64,000 nucleotides of DNA from Kryptolebias marmoratus (GCF_001649575.2 NC_051438.1:27799605-27863604); one strand, 5' to 3'. Counted from the stretch's first letter, positions 1-10,897 are shown. The notes: generated from the letters alone by a model not told the origin. A program made the numbers and translations.

Positions 1-299
1 GTGTTTATGCAGCGATAAGGCGTTTAGTCTGAGCGTTCCTTCCAAAAAGCATAAAAGAAGATCTGAACGTTTGATTCGAAAGATAAATTTAGCTTCAGTG
101 TCCTTGTTCAGCTTAATCAGAAACACACCGATCCCTGGATCAGAGAGCTGCCGTCAGTCATGTGATCGTCCCGACATTCGAATCTGTTCAAGAGACGTTT
201 AAAGGTCGTCCTGAAGTCAAAACAGCCAAACGTCTTTCACACTTTATACTCTCCTGTGGGGCACAAAAACAAGACAAAAAAACTCATTTAAAACACGTC
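1..299. other. No recognised feature
   Basis: No repeat, coding or RNA signal was recognised. The left end of the Tc1-like element that follows may lie within the last 60 bases, but no terminal inverted repeat could be picked out. Confidence 0.4.
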
Positions 300-1330
300 C
301 ACAGGGATGTCTACAGTCCTGGAGTCAGTCTGCCTGTTTAAAGGGGGAGAGGTAGTCACAGGGCTGTTTGGGATCATGGTGTGCAATACTATGAACATGG
401 AGGACTGGAAGCTGAGGACAGAGTTGTCTCAGGAGCTCAGAAAGACAATGATTAAGCAGCAGGTTGAAGGTAAAGACTGTAAGACCGTCTCCAAGCAGCT
501 GGATGTCCCTGAGACTCCACAGGACTGGAGACAACTTCCCTGGACGTGTCCACAAGAGGACAACTGAGGACAAACTGAAGAGATGGATTAATGGTGACAA
601 AAGAGGTCAGAACAACTTCCAAAGAAGTTAGAGGTCAAAGGTCATAAGTGTCAGATCGCACCATCAGTCTGAGACAAAGTGGACTTTGTGGAAGACAACC
701 AAGGAGGACACCAGATCATAAAGACAGACTGAGAGTCCACAAAGCTTCTGGGAGAATGTCCTTTGGACAGATGAGACAAAACTGGAGCCTTTTGTCAACA
801 AGTCCCATCAGCTCTGTGTCCACAGACCCAAACATGGACCAAAGATCAGAACCCTGAACCTACAGGGGGACATGGAGGACGCTCGGTTCTGTTCTGGGTC
901 TGGATCTGTTCAGGGTCCAATGAAACCTCAAGACCATCAAGGCTTTCTGGAGCCAGATGTGCTGCTCAGAGTCAGAAAGCTCGGTCTCAGTCTCAGCTCA
1001 TGGGTCCAACAGGATAATGACCCAAAACACCAAGAATGGGTCAGAACCAAACATTGGACCGTTCTGAAGAGGCCTCCTGAGCCCTGATCTAAATCCTGCT
1101 GAACATCTGTGGAAGGAAGCCTTCAGACCTGAGACAGCTGGAGCAGTCTGATCAGGAGGAGTGGACCAGGACACCTGTGGAAACCTGAGGACAGCTGAGG
1201 ACACACGTGGACACCTGAGGACATGTGGACAGTTTTTTTTCAGTAATCTTTTCCTTTTTGTTACTTTTGTTAGTTATTTCAGTGACATTTGTGGATTTTT
1301 CTTTTTTTAGGAAAGAAAACAAACAAGTGT
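300..1330 (+). pseudogene. Broken Tc1-like (DD34E) transposase
   Basis: This is a decayed Tc1/mariner-superfamily transposase, an enzyme that cuts and pastes its own element in the nucleus. Pieces lie in order but in different frames. The first, 364-567, holds the N-terminal DNA-binding helix-turn-helix region, including LSQELRKTMIKQQ and KTVSKQLDVPE. The second, near 680-720, resembles the linker before the catalytic core. From 746 comes FWENVLWTDETKLEPF, with the conserved DET of the catalytic domain. From about 1007, WVQQDNDPKH holds the second catalytic aspartate. From 1086 in another frame comes DLNPAEHLWKE, which holds the final glutamate. At least three frameshifts and several stops separate these blocks, so no intact product is possible. 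The family is usually about 340 residues, and the span fits that length. The T-rich tail near 1225-1325 resembles the 3' flank of such elements. Terminal inverted repeats were not found. Confidence 0.85.
1171..1230 (+). repeat. 10-bp minisatellite, six units
   Basis: Six units of 10 bp without an indel, consensus ACACCTGAGG. The array sits directly after the last transposase homology. The same unit forms much longer arrays at 12901-13180 and 17431-18112. Confidence 0.75.
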
Positions 1331-1925
1331 GTCCCCGTCTGCAGGTCAAAAGTGACGAGGTGTGTTAGAACCCGGTTCCTTAAGCACCATGCAGAAGTAG
1401 GGGTTCCAAATCAGGGTGAGGATCTGGACTTGCCCCGCGCTCCAGCCACAATATTTAGTTTCCTCATGTGGAAATGTGAGGAAACTAAATCTTTTTGATG
1501 AAATTTCGCTTTAAGTTTTAGTGTGTAATCACATAACTGAAGGCTCTGGATGCGTTTGATCCCTGAGACGATGGTCAGGTGCGACAGGACTCACGCCTCC
1601 ACGCCCTCCTCCTCATCGCGCTCCCCTCTGACGGCTCGGTTTACATCCTCTCATCAGCAGAGTCTTTGTACGGCTCTGCAGCTCGAGAGGCTCCGTCCTC
1701 GGCTGGATTACTGTGAAACAAAATTAATTGTCTCCGAATTATCGCCCCAGTCCCAGGGGACGTCTCGCTGCCACATCTGCATCGAAGCTGCGAGATGAGA
1801 TGAGCGCTTTTTAACGCCGTGTGTTCGGCAGCCAGAAGAAGCTCTTTGACATGAAAGCTTCCTGTGAGGAGCTGGAGCTGATTGGAAATGAAGGGGAAAG
1901 ATTGACGTTTCGGTGGCTGCGTGAG
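1331..1925. other. Unannotated stretch with one perfect hairpin
   Basis: No gene seen. It contains a perfect 14-bp inverted repeat, listed separately. The rest is ordinary non-coding sequence. Confidence 0.4.
1453..1490. repeat. Perfect 14-bp inverted repeat, 10-nt loop
   Basis: The left arm at 1453-1466 (ATTTAGTTTCCTCA) and the right arm at 1477-1490 are exact reverse complements around a 10-base loop. The stem is too short for a typical microRNA precursor. It may be a chance palindrome or the end of a decayed MITE. Confidence 0.7.
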
Positions 1926-2344
1926 GAGGATGAGGGTGATGAAGGTGATGAGGGTGATGAAGGTGATGAGGATGATGATGGTGATGAAGGTGATGAGGAT
2001 GATTAGGGTGATGAGAGTGATGAGGGTGATGAAGGTTATGAGGGTGATGAATGTGATGAGGGTGGATGAGGATGATGAGGGTGATGAGAGTGATGAGGGT
2101 GAAGGGGGAGGATGAGGGTGGATGAAGATGATGAGGGTGGTGAGGAGGGTGGTGAAGATGATTAGGGTGGTGAGGAGGGTGGTGAAGATGATGAGGGTGA
2201 TGAAGATGATTAGGGTGATGAAGATGATGAGGATGATTAGGGTGATGAAGATGATGAGAGTGATGAGGATGATGAGGATGATGAGGGTGATGAGGATGAT
2301 GAAGATGATGATGAAGATGATGAGGGCGATGAAGATGAGGGTGA
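1926..2344 (+). repeat. GATGA/GGTGAT simple repeat array
   Basis: About 420 bp of imperfect triplet-based repeat mixing GAT, GAG and GGT, such as GATGAGGGTGATGAA. Several long frames are open through it on both strands because the repeat lacks stops. They encode only low-complexity runs such as MRVMKVMR or ITLIIFIT and are not genes. Confidence 0.95.
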
Positions 2345-3406
2345 TTATCCCATCTCTGAGAACGTTTCTTTCTGACTCACCGAACCTGTTTGTTTCCAGT
2401 TCGGGTCGATGAAGGTTCTGGTCTTCAGCAGCCAATCACAGAAGAGTTTGAAGGATGTTAAACAGACATGACTGTCATCCTGGCTCAGATGAAGAGGTTC
2501 TCCAGACGTTCTCCATCTGTTTCTGATCCTCGGCTCGCCTCTCTGCTCCGTCAGCAACTTCTTAACTTCGTCTAGTTTTTTTAATTTAAGGGACGCTGCT
2601 GCTTAAATCACACCGTCTTTGTTTTGGTGTCTGAACACAAAACGGCAAATATTTCTCAAAATGTCGGGACTTTTTTCATTTATTTTCAGTTTAATTTAAA
2701 GCTCGAGGTTCTGAAACACAACTCAGCACCAACAAGTCGATTAGGCGTAGATGTATATTTAACGATTAGTTTACGACAGTTTGATTAAAAAGCGCCCACT
2801 GGTTCATGATGTATTTTGCTGACAGAATGCCTGCTCTTCATGGTGATTGGTGATAAATATCCAGGGATTCATCAGCTTAACAGAAATTAAACACACAATG
2901 AATGGTTCTACCAGGTGGAGCATAAATATGATTAGAAACGGACCGAACCGAACACACAGCCCTGAGGTTCCCCGCAGGTCCGAGGCTCAGTTCTGTTATT
3001 CCTTTTCCAAACAGCAGAGGAGGATATAATCGATGAGGTCAGCTCCTCCTGACAGTCGTGAGGATTTTTACTGAACAGAAAGCCGGATGTTTGATTCCGG
3101 CTCCTCGGATTCTGCAGGTAGAGCCCAAACTTTAGAGCACACACACATCTGGAGCGGGTGGCTGGATAAATTTAGCCACCGGCCGCCGCCCGGAACGCCT
3201 CAGCTGCAGGACGATTAAACCCTGAACATGCATTAATATAACTTCTGAAACTGATCTTATTTGTGATTGGCCTTTGATTCAGGAAGTGAATTATTTAACT
3301 GCAGCTTCACTCAGCGCCTTATAAACATCAGATCGTCCAGATTTTATTAACCACAGCTTTCTAACTCTGAGGATTCTTGCAGATTGCTGTTTATTTTGCA
3401 GGACTC
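2345..3406. other. Unannotated; possibly conserved part near 2790-3260
   Basis: No coding or repeat family recognised. The part near 2790-3260 is compact, non-repetitive and rich in AT homeodomain-type cores, such as CATTAATAT near 3231. It could be a conserved non-coding element, on appearance only. Confidence 0.25.
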
Positions 3407-3665
3407 GTGTGTGTGTGTGTGTTTGTGTAAACTTGTATTTGCTACATTGTGGGGACAATTTTCCTAACATATACCACCTTGTGAGGACCAACTGCTTGTG
3501 GGGACCAGGCTTTGGTCCCCACGAGGAGAAATGATGTTTTTGGGTTAGGGGTTAGGTATGTACTGGTAATGGTCAGGGTTAGGCTGTAGAAATGTATGGA
3601 AGTCAATGGAAAGTCCCCGCAAAGGTAGAGAGACACACACATGTGTGTGTGTGTGTGTGTGTGTG
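3407..3665. repeat. GT-flanked dispersed repeat with GTGGGGACC motifs
   Basis: A (GT)n tract starts at 3407 and another runs at 3642-3664. Between them lie TTGTGAGGACCAACTGC, a near-palindrome GGACCAGGCTTTGGTCC, GGGTTAGGGGTTAGG and GAAGTCAATGGAAAGTCC. This arrangement is a familiar interspersed teleost repeat. A second, modified copy is at 6770-7379. Confidence 0.75.
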
Positions 3666-4500
3666 GCACAGGTTAGGTCGGGACAAACGCCATTCCTCTC
3701 GTTTTGCTGAATTGCGTTTGCCGAGAACTGAAAACAATGCCGTCCCCGCTGCCAAGCTCTGCGCCGAGCAAAGCAAACAGCCGTAATGAGCCGAGGGAGG
3801 CGGCTGCTTCTCGGCCTAAACCACAGAAACCGTCGGCGGGCCAGGCAGCGAAGGGAGAAGCTGAGCCGTAAAGTGATACCTCACCTCAGAACAATCCAGC
3901 TGCTGCGTCACGAGCTCGCTGCAAACAGAAACGATCTGTGGTTCAAAAAGACACAGATGATCAGGAACGACGTATTCGTACGAAAACGCAGCTTTATGGA
4001 CGATGAAGGTCTGCAGATCTGGCTCTACGTCACAGAGCTGCTGCTGTTCCCGTCGTTTGTTTGTGTTTTTAATTTTGGATAATGATTTTCAGTGATGTCA
4101 GGATGACAGAAGTAAAACAAAATCTAAATCTCACCAGGAGCAGAAAGATGGACGGAGGACAGGTGAGTAAAGAGGAGCAGGGAATTAACCTCGTCTCAGG
4201 AATGAATCCCAAAAATCCTGATTTTCTGCATGCTTTTAGGAGATATTAGACCAAGAAGCATCACTACTAGACTACATCTCTGTTTTTCTCATCTCTATCG
4301 TTTACTCTCTGCAGGAACAGCTGCTTTTTGCTGTTGTGGCGTTCCCAAATCTCCACCGTGGGAGCTGGAATCCGTACGGAGCTGCAAATAAAAAAAAATA
4401 AAACAACAAACACACCAGGCTGAGGCTCTGAAACTTATTAGCTGTGATGTGTGTAGGAAACGACAAAGGCTAAATGTCAGAATCCGCCTCAGCGGCGTGG
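3666..4500. other. No recognised feature
   Basis: The 98-codon frame at 3786-4082 is rich in Arg, but has no domain, no homologue I recognise and no splice context. No repeat was seen. Confidence 0.35.
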
Positions 4501-5310
4501 AGAATCTGTTTCCTACATTTAGAGCGGGCTGAGCCGCGGCGCTCCGGAGTTGGCAGCGCCCCGATGGAGCCCGGCCCGAATCAAATCCTGCTGCTCTGCA
4601 ACATGTGAAAAAACAGGCTCATTAAAACCCATTAGGCCCTTTATGGGCTTCTCGCTGGCACATGACGGACGTTTTGCTGCGCTCCGGTGACAGATCCCCG
4701 CACCTGGTGGAGGTTTGGGGCTGAATGGCCTCCGCTCCCGGCTGTCCTTCACCCCTCCTGACAGGCTGCGGAGGGGAAACAAAAGTCACGTTCAGACAAA
4801 TGGCACTTCTTAGGTATGGAGGAATGTGCGCACACTTGGCAGCTGATGGAGGCACATCGATTTTTACCAAAAAGGAGCGAGAGAGAGAGCTGCTCATTGC
4901 CTCATTGTTCCTGCCCTGCTCATTGGCCACTTCAGTCGCCTGTTTCCTTTTGGATTTTCCCATGCCCCGCTATCTTTTCTCAAGTCTTAATCTTTTCATT
5001 CTGTCAGGCCCATTCTCTGCAGCTTCTTTCCAAAAAGGTCTGGGCTTCATGCTAATTGTCCCTCAATGGCCCGGTTACCTCCCACCTACATAATGCACCT
5101 TGTTTCCTCCACTCAGTCTGGGCCGCGCCGTTTTCTCGCTCATTTAAATTCAGGAGGGAGAGGAACTGAAAAAAAAGGAAAAGAATCGCCCCGGGGCTGC
5201 GGAGAGGCCAATATTTGCTTCGCTGTTTCTGGATTAAAAAGTTGTGGGTGGGCTCCGGGCAGTTTGAAGGATGAGCTGCGATTATTCTTCAGGTTTTTAG
5301 TTCCTTCCTA
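4500..5310. promoter_or_regulatory. Candidate conserved non-coding region
   Basis: About 800 bp of dense, non-repetitive sequence bounded by ordinary repeat-rich DNA. It includes CATTAGGCCCTTTATGGGC near 4630, GGAATGTGCGCACACTTGG near 4820 and TACATAATGCACCTTG near 5088. Overlapping frames are open on both strands but none resembles a known protein. The look is that of a vertebrate enhancer-like element, with TAAT and CATTA cores. No alignment was possible, so this is inference. Confidence 0.3.
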
Positions 5311-5335
5311 AAAGTTAATTAAAGGTCTCGCCTTC

Positions 5336-5862
5336 CTTAAAGGAAAGAATATCGCCTGCCGCCTTTCGTGCTGGAGTTTCAACTTAAAACCGTATTATGT
5401 TGAGAAATGATTACGTATAATTTAACGCAATATCTGGTTGCACTTAGAGCATGTGTTGAGGTTCACGCTAAGCTATCACCACACCAAATTTATGACCCTT
5501 TTTTGTGTTTGCTAAGGTCAGTTGGCTGTGGCAGACATCTTGTTTTGGGTGTACAGATCTGGCGTGGTCATATAGAGCCGAGAGTATAAAGTAGGGATCA
5601 CGCTCAGCTACTACCACAAGAAATTTCAGCTTAATATCTTTAAAATTAGCTGAGTTATGACCCTTTTTGTGTTTTCTAAGGTCAATTGGCTGTGGCGGAC
5701 ATCTTGTTTTGGGTGTACAGATCTGGCGTGATCATATAGAGCCAAGAGTATAAAACAAGGATCACTCTCAACTACTACCACAAGAAATTTCAGCTCAATA
5801 TCCGTAAGACTGACCGAGTTGTAGATGTTTCCTTTGTTATGGCGGCCATCTTGAATTCATCA
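5336..5862 (+). repeat. Family A dispersed repeat, internally duplicated
   Basis: The copy begins with CGCCTGCCGCCTTTCGTG and continues to GGCGGCCATCTTGAATTC. The central part is present twice at an offset of about 165 bp, marked by TATGACCCTTTTT at 5491 and 5656 and by CATCTTGTTTTGGGTGTAC in both. The first unit lacks about 30 bp that the second retains. Other copies are at 19.2, 36.8, 40.7, 43.2-43.7, 53.8-54.1, 56.0, 57.0 and 59.9 kb. Confidence 0.85.
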
Positions 5863-6129
5863 GCTGCAGATGGTTACCTTCAGCAGAACGGAACAGAAAA
5901 ACAGAAAACACAATCGCGTTCGGCTCCGAAAGGTAAAAGTTCTAAAACCCAGAGCTGGGAGGAGAACGTTGGGGGAGCAAACCGTGACCCAGAACTCCTC
6001 TTTTCTCCCCCGTTTCTCGGAGGAGCGTCAGCTGCTCGGGACTGCGACGACAGCCACGCACCATTACCGCCTCCTCCAGAGCCGCGCTTTGATCTTCCCT
6101 CAGAAGGAGAACGAGGGTGGAGAAAAAAA
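5863..6129. other. No recognised feature
   Basis: Ordinary sequence between a repeat and a candidate conserved island. Open frames here overlap each other and are not supported as genes. Confidence 0.3.
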
Positions 6130-6330
6130 CATCATCAACAATTCAAATGCGCCTAATTATCGGACCATAAATAAGGGCCTAATTAGCATAAATTGCTTCC
6201 ACATTGTTGCTGTTTTTGCATCAATTCTCCCGGTTTTCTGTGAGTTATGACGGAGATGCTTCATTTCATTGTGAAATTGCGGCGCTAATTAAAACTGGAG
6301 GACAAATATTTGCTTTCTGCACAGCAGCCA
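6130..6330. promoter_or_regulatory. Candidate conserved element with homeodomain cores
   Basis: Three TAATTA-type homeodomain cores are seen at 6154-6159, 6180-6186 and 6286-6292. They stand with CCATAAATAAGGGCC and GCATAAATTGC in about 160 bp of otherwise unique sequence. Clusters like this are typical of developmental enhancers. Conservation was not tested. Confidence 0.35.
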
Positions 6331-6769
6331 CATGTGTTTTTGTTTGGAAACAGAAAAAAAAGCAGCCGATTTATCAGCTCAGCGTCGTTTTGATCCGTAT
6401 CAGAAAAACTGTCAATGCAGCGTCTGCTACGTTTCAAACTAACGACCCGATTTCTCCTCTGATGTCACCGTAATCACTGTCAGCACTTAGTTGTTGGTTG
6501 TTTTTTTTTTGCCGTGAGACTTTTATTTTTGCAAGTTAAACGAGGACTGGGTTGATAAAATTAGAAGCAGAGCGAGGGAAAGCGTTCGCACGTCAGCGCT
6601 CATAAACGGCAGGCCCGTCTGGTTCTGGTTACCAACGAGGATCAGGTCGGATCACGGCGAAACATTGGTCCCGATCAGAACCAACCGGGGCTTCCAGAAA
6701 TGGAAGCAAAACGTCTGCTCTGCTTTTAGTCCCGAATGCCTAAAAGAGCGGGAAAAAGTGCAGAGTCGG
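6331..6769. other. No recognised feature
   Basis: Ordinary non-coding sequence leading into the repeat that carries the 12-bp minisatellite. Confidence 0.3.
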
Positions 6770-6821
6770 CCAATTTTCCAAACATATACTACTTTGTGAG
6801 GACCAACTGCTCCTTGTGGAA

Positions 6822-6941
6822 ACCAAAGCCTGGACCAAAGCCTGGACCAAAGCCTGGACCAAAGCCTGGTCCAAAGCCTGGTCCAAAGCCTGGACCAAAG
6901 CCTGGTCCAAAGCCTGGACCAAAGCCTGGACCAAAGCCTGG
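6822..6941 (+). repeat. 12-bp minisatellite, ten units
   Basis: Exactly ten units of 12 bp (WCCAAAGCCTGG, first base A or T) run without indel into the assembly gap, so the true length is unknown. The unit corresponds to the inverted form of GGACCAGGCTTTGGTCC in the sister copy at 3.5 kb. The Lys-Pro-Gly-Pro and Trp-Thr-Lys-Ala frames are products of the repeat. Confidence 0.95.
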
Positions 6942-7306
6942 NNNNNNNNNNNNNNNNNNNNNNNNNNNNNNNNNNNNNNNNNNNNNNNNNNNNNNNNNNN
7001 NNNNNNNNNNNNNNNNNNNNNNNNNNNNNNNNNNNNNNNNNNNNNNNNNNNNNNNNNNNNNNNNNNNNNNNNNNNNNNNNNNNNNNNNNNNNNNNNNNNN
7101 NNNNNNNNNNNNNNNNNNNNNNNNNNNNNNNNNNNNNNNNNNNNNNNNNNNNNNNNNNNNNNNNNNNNNNNNNNNNNNNNNNNNNNNNNNNNNNNNNNNN
7201 NNNNNNNNNNNNNNNNNNNNNNNNNNNNNNNNNNNNNNNNNNNNNNNNNNNNNNNNNNNNNNNNNNNNNNNNNNNNNNNNNNNNNNNNNNNNNNNNNNNN
7301 NNNNNN
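6942..7306. other. Assembly gap, 365 N
   Basis: The run of N lies between a 12-bp minisatellite and a (GT)n microsatellite, so the missing sequence is probably repeat. Confidence 0.99.

Positions 7307-7379
<73 letters not shown>
7307..7379 (+). repeat. (GT)n microsatellite
   Basis: About 73 bp of uninterrupted GT, starting at the gap edge, so its true left end is unknown. Confidence 0.97.
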
Positions 7380-7380
<1 letters not shown>

Positions 7381-8485
7381 CGTATCGGACCCTACACCTC
7401 CTCTCGGCGTTGATCAATCAGGGAAACCCAAACACCCCTCTGGCTTCGCGCTGACGCCATGAAATCAGGCGTGAAGAGGAGATGATCTCCGCCGCCGACA
7501 GATGCCGACCCGCCTCTGAACCCCCGACTTCGGCTCGGATTCTCTGCCAACGTAAGCAGATGCCTCCTCGGGGTTTTGCCTTTCAGGCCCCTTATTTATG
7601 CACGCAGCGATAGCGCTGACCCGCCTGCGATACATCAGCGCAGACGAGGACTAATGGGGTCCATTTTTAACCAGAACCACCACCCGGGTGTTCTGCTGAT
7701 ACCCTCAGAGTTCTGTCTGCTCCCCGGCTCCATCACCGGGGTTTCTATCTGCGAAGGCGCCCTGGTTCACGACACACAATCCAGTCCAATTAACAACTTT
7801 AGACGACTCCAGGAAGCGAGGAGAACCGATGTTGACCACCTGACTCCTTACAGAAACTAAAGATTAACGATGTTTTAACCAATCACTGAACGACATCTTC
7901 AAATACGACATTAAAGAAAACAACAGAAGAAGAATGAAATCAGAAGTCTCAAACATCAAGTTCAGCTGATTTATAGATATTTATTCAAAAAATCAAGAAA
8001 TAATACACAAAACACAGGAAATAGGATTATCTGCAGTTTAAAAACTAAATCTAGCTAAAGCTAGCTTAAGGCTGAAAGTGGAAAAAAGGCTATTTAATAG
8101 CTAAAAACATTAAAATGTTAAAGTATCAACGTTTTGAGTCACAGGACCAGTGTTTTTGGTGTTCCATCAAGTTCTTCCTCGTTCCTCACCTGAACCACGT
8201 TCATAAATCTGCTGCTTGCTGAGTTTAATAGTAACGTGTCTTCTGAGTTCCTTCTGTTACGAAAAAGAAATAAAACCTTTTTTTTTTAAAGAAAGTTCTC
8301 CTGTTTTTCCCATCAGGAGCTCTGGTGTCCTCCAAACTCCTGCAGAGCTGAAGGCTTTGTCTCCTTTCAGCGTCTTTACTCGGACCCAACGTGGAAAAAC
8401 ACGTCCGGCTGGGAAATAAAGAACGGCTCAGCTCCTCCGGATGGACTGGACCCGATTTATTAACTCAAATTAGATGTTCGCTCTG
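7380..8485. other. No recognised feature
   Basis: The 94-codon frame at 7576-7860 has no recognisable domain. The first 500 bp are GC-richer and non-repetitive. The part from about 7860 is AT-rich and ordinary. Confidence 0.3.
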
Positions 8486-8489
8486 GAAA

Positions 8490-8890
8490 CTAATTCTCTT
8501 ATTCGTGGTCGGTCCCTGAAGGCAGCAGGTCCGGGAGGGAAACCCAGACCTCCCTGTGCCTGGAACACCAGAAGTCCAAACCACCTCGACTGACTCGTTT
8601 CGACGAGGAGGAGCCTCGCCTGATCTGTCCGGCTGAGCCTAAAGACAAAGATCTGGTTCAGTTGTGGTTCAGAACAGGTGAGGGATCGTAAACGGAGAGC
8701 TTCGCCTTTCAGCTCAGCTTCTTCTTCATCAGAGCCCCGATGTGCCGGGAACACCAGAAGTCCAAACCACCTCAGCTGACTCGTTTCGACGAGGAGGAGC
8801 CTCGCCTGATCTCTCAGGCTGAGCCCAAAGATGAAGATCTGGTTCAGAACAGGTGAGGGATCGGTAAACGTCTTCTTCATCAGAGCCTTG
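8490..8890 (-). pseudogene. Duplicated fragment of non-LTR retrotransposon RT C-terminus
   Basis: The minus-strand frame reads LSLRDQARLLLVETSQLRW, then about 70 residues later LSRTDQARLLLVETSQSRW. Both match the conserved block after the reverse transcriptase domain of teleost non-LTR elements (CR1/L2/Rex1-like), where the usual form is GLSLRDRVRSS followed by LLLHIERSQLRW. The fragment has therefore been duplicated in tandem at about 200 bp. No active-site motif is present and the piece cannot make a working enzyme. The exact family is not determined. Confidence 0.7.
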
Positions 8891-10889
8891 ATCTGCCGCC
8901 GGTTTTTGTACCTCCCCCTCCTCCGTTCGGTTCTTCCTCTCTGAAGCAGTCCGAGGCCGTCAGCTGTCTGTGGAAGTCATCAGATTGTCTCCATAAACAG
9001 ACGTTAATCTGAGAGGCTCCACTTTTCGTTTACAGGCGACGGAGACGTTAAAAGACACGTAAAGTGAGAGGTCGACCGCGGCCCGGTAAGCGAGGAGAAC
9101 TCAGACCCACGGATGATTTACAACGACCTGATGAGTTTCCCAACTCCAGGACTGCGGCGTCTGAAACAAAAGGAGTCTGTGACGCCCGCATGGAGGAGGA
9201 CGAAGTCCCCCGTCTGCAGCGCCTTGGACGGTTCGGCCCGTTTCTGGTTCTTCTCCCGATCCGACTCCATCAGCATCGGTTCTAACCAACCCCTACAGGA
9301 GCTGAAGGACTGAAGGGTTCATCAGCCCGCGTGTTTTCTTTTCCAGAACTTTGTGAACTTTCAGGCTGGATAAGACAGGAAGGCCGTCAGGGAGCAACCG
9401 ACACGGCCCAGCTTTTCCTGGCACACAATAACAGGAAGTGCTGCCACGCCGTCGCAGGAAGCTGAAATGGTGGCAAAACCCAGATTTACGTCCTCGCCTC
9501 ATCCTCCGCTTCAAGCTTTCCAGCAGAGATAAAGGAACTAAACAGACAAAAGAACCTGGAAAGCTTCAAAACTGCCACCAAGCTGCACCTTTAAGGCTTA
9601 AAACCGTTATATTCAGATTTAACCGCCGCAGTAAACACAAAAAATACTTTAAAATAAACGTTTGAAATGCCAAAGAATCGTTTCCTCGCTTCAGTTAGAG
9701 GCTCGTCTTTAGGCTGACATCAGCGCTCAGAGATTCGATCTAATCAGAGTTTCTGAAAAGAAAATATTTTCAGGCTTTCGACTGTAAAACTTAAAAAAAA
9801 GTAAAAAAAAACGGTCCGCAGACGCAGAGATGAACTGATAATCTGTTCCAAGGCAGGGAAATTATTCAGCATGAATAAAACATGTTTTTATGAAGAGGAA
9901 GAAAAATCTGCAGATCTTTGTTCAAGACACCAGATACTTTATTTTATTCTCCGAGCATTTAAAACAAAAACATAAAGTTCGTTTTTTTTTTTTTATTTTC
10001 GGGCTCAGAGATCGATCCGAACTCTGCAGAGTGGAAAACATTTGATCCGTTCAGAACTGTTGGGACGAAATGTTTGGATGTCAGGAAGCAGATTTACAAA
10101 ATAAAAGTTTAGTTTTTGTTTGTTTTTAATGAAATCTGCAGCTGGGAGGACAAAAAAGAAGCAACTTTTAGTCTGAAACCAGCAGATTTAGACGTCGCTC
10201 TTTTTTAAAATTTGTTTAATTAAATTCTGAATTTCATTGATTTATTTTTAAACTTTATTTTTGTTTTTTTATTTGCAGACATGAGGCCAAATAAAGAGGC
10301 TGCTTCTCTTTAAAAACAAACAACAAATAAAGGTTGTTTCTTCTTTTGCTGGTTTTGTTGCTCATTTTATTTCTTTATTTTTTATTAGTAAAGTCTTATT
10401 TTCTTCACTCTGGTCTCTGAAAAAAATAAACAAATAAAAAAACATCAGTTGTTTTTAATCTATCTTTTTCTTTTATATCACCTGACTGCTGTTGCTGCTT
10501 TCATCCAGTCTGTTTTTTATTATTATTTCTTTGCTCCTGTGAGGTCGTTTTAAAGTGTTTTATAAATCAAACCGTTTGGAACCGTTGGAATCAGAGTCAA
10601 TCCGTTTCCCACACCAGGATTTAAACACATCCGTGGAAAACTAAAAATTTCCCGCCGCAGAATAATTTAGATGCATTTATCGACCTATATATGTCAGAAA
10701 CGATAAATAAATGTCCGTTTCAGTTGCATCGGGACGTTTTCTGCACAGATCTCGGCTCGTCAGGTTGGTTTAACGAGCTGAGGTGTTAATAAAAAGCTTC
10801 AGCTTCTGGACTTTCATCCTGTGAGATGATTTCATTCAGGTTGGTGTCAGTAAACCATCAGAACTTCTCCGAGGTTCCTCACGTAGATC
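8891..10889. other. No recognised feature; AT-rich second half
   Basis: Two kilobases without a recognised gene. From about 9600 it is AT-rich with poly-A and poly-T runs, for example near 9985. Short frames at 9064-9665 overlap on both strands and have no domain. Confidence 0.4.
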
Positions 10890-10897
10890 GTCCAAAC

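Larger units (their letters stand above)
6770..7379. repeat. Second copy of the GT-flanked dispersed repeat
   Basis: The left edge, CCAATTTTCCAAACATATAC followed by TTTGTGAGGACCAACTGC, matches the copy at 3407-3665. The right edge is a (GT)n tract at 7307-7379. In place of the single GGACCAGGCTTTGGTCC of the other copy there is a 12-bp tandem array and then a 365-base gap. Confidence 0.75.

Noticed and set aside
1641..2435. 264-codon minus-strand frame, longest in the window
   Set aside because: Most of it is Ile-Thr-Leu runs read from the GATGA repeat. No domain.
3541..3590. Interstitial telomere repeat (GGGTTAGGGGTTAGG)
   Set aside because: Only a few imperfect copies, which are part of the dispersed GT-flanked repeat.
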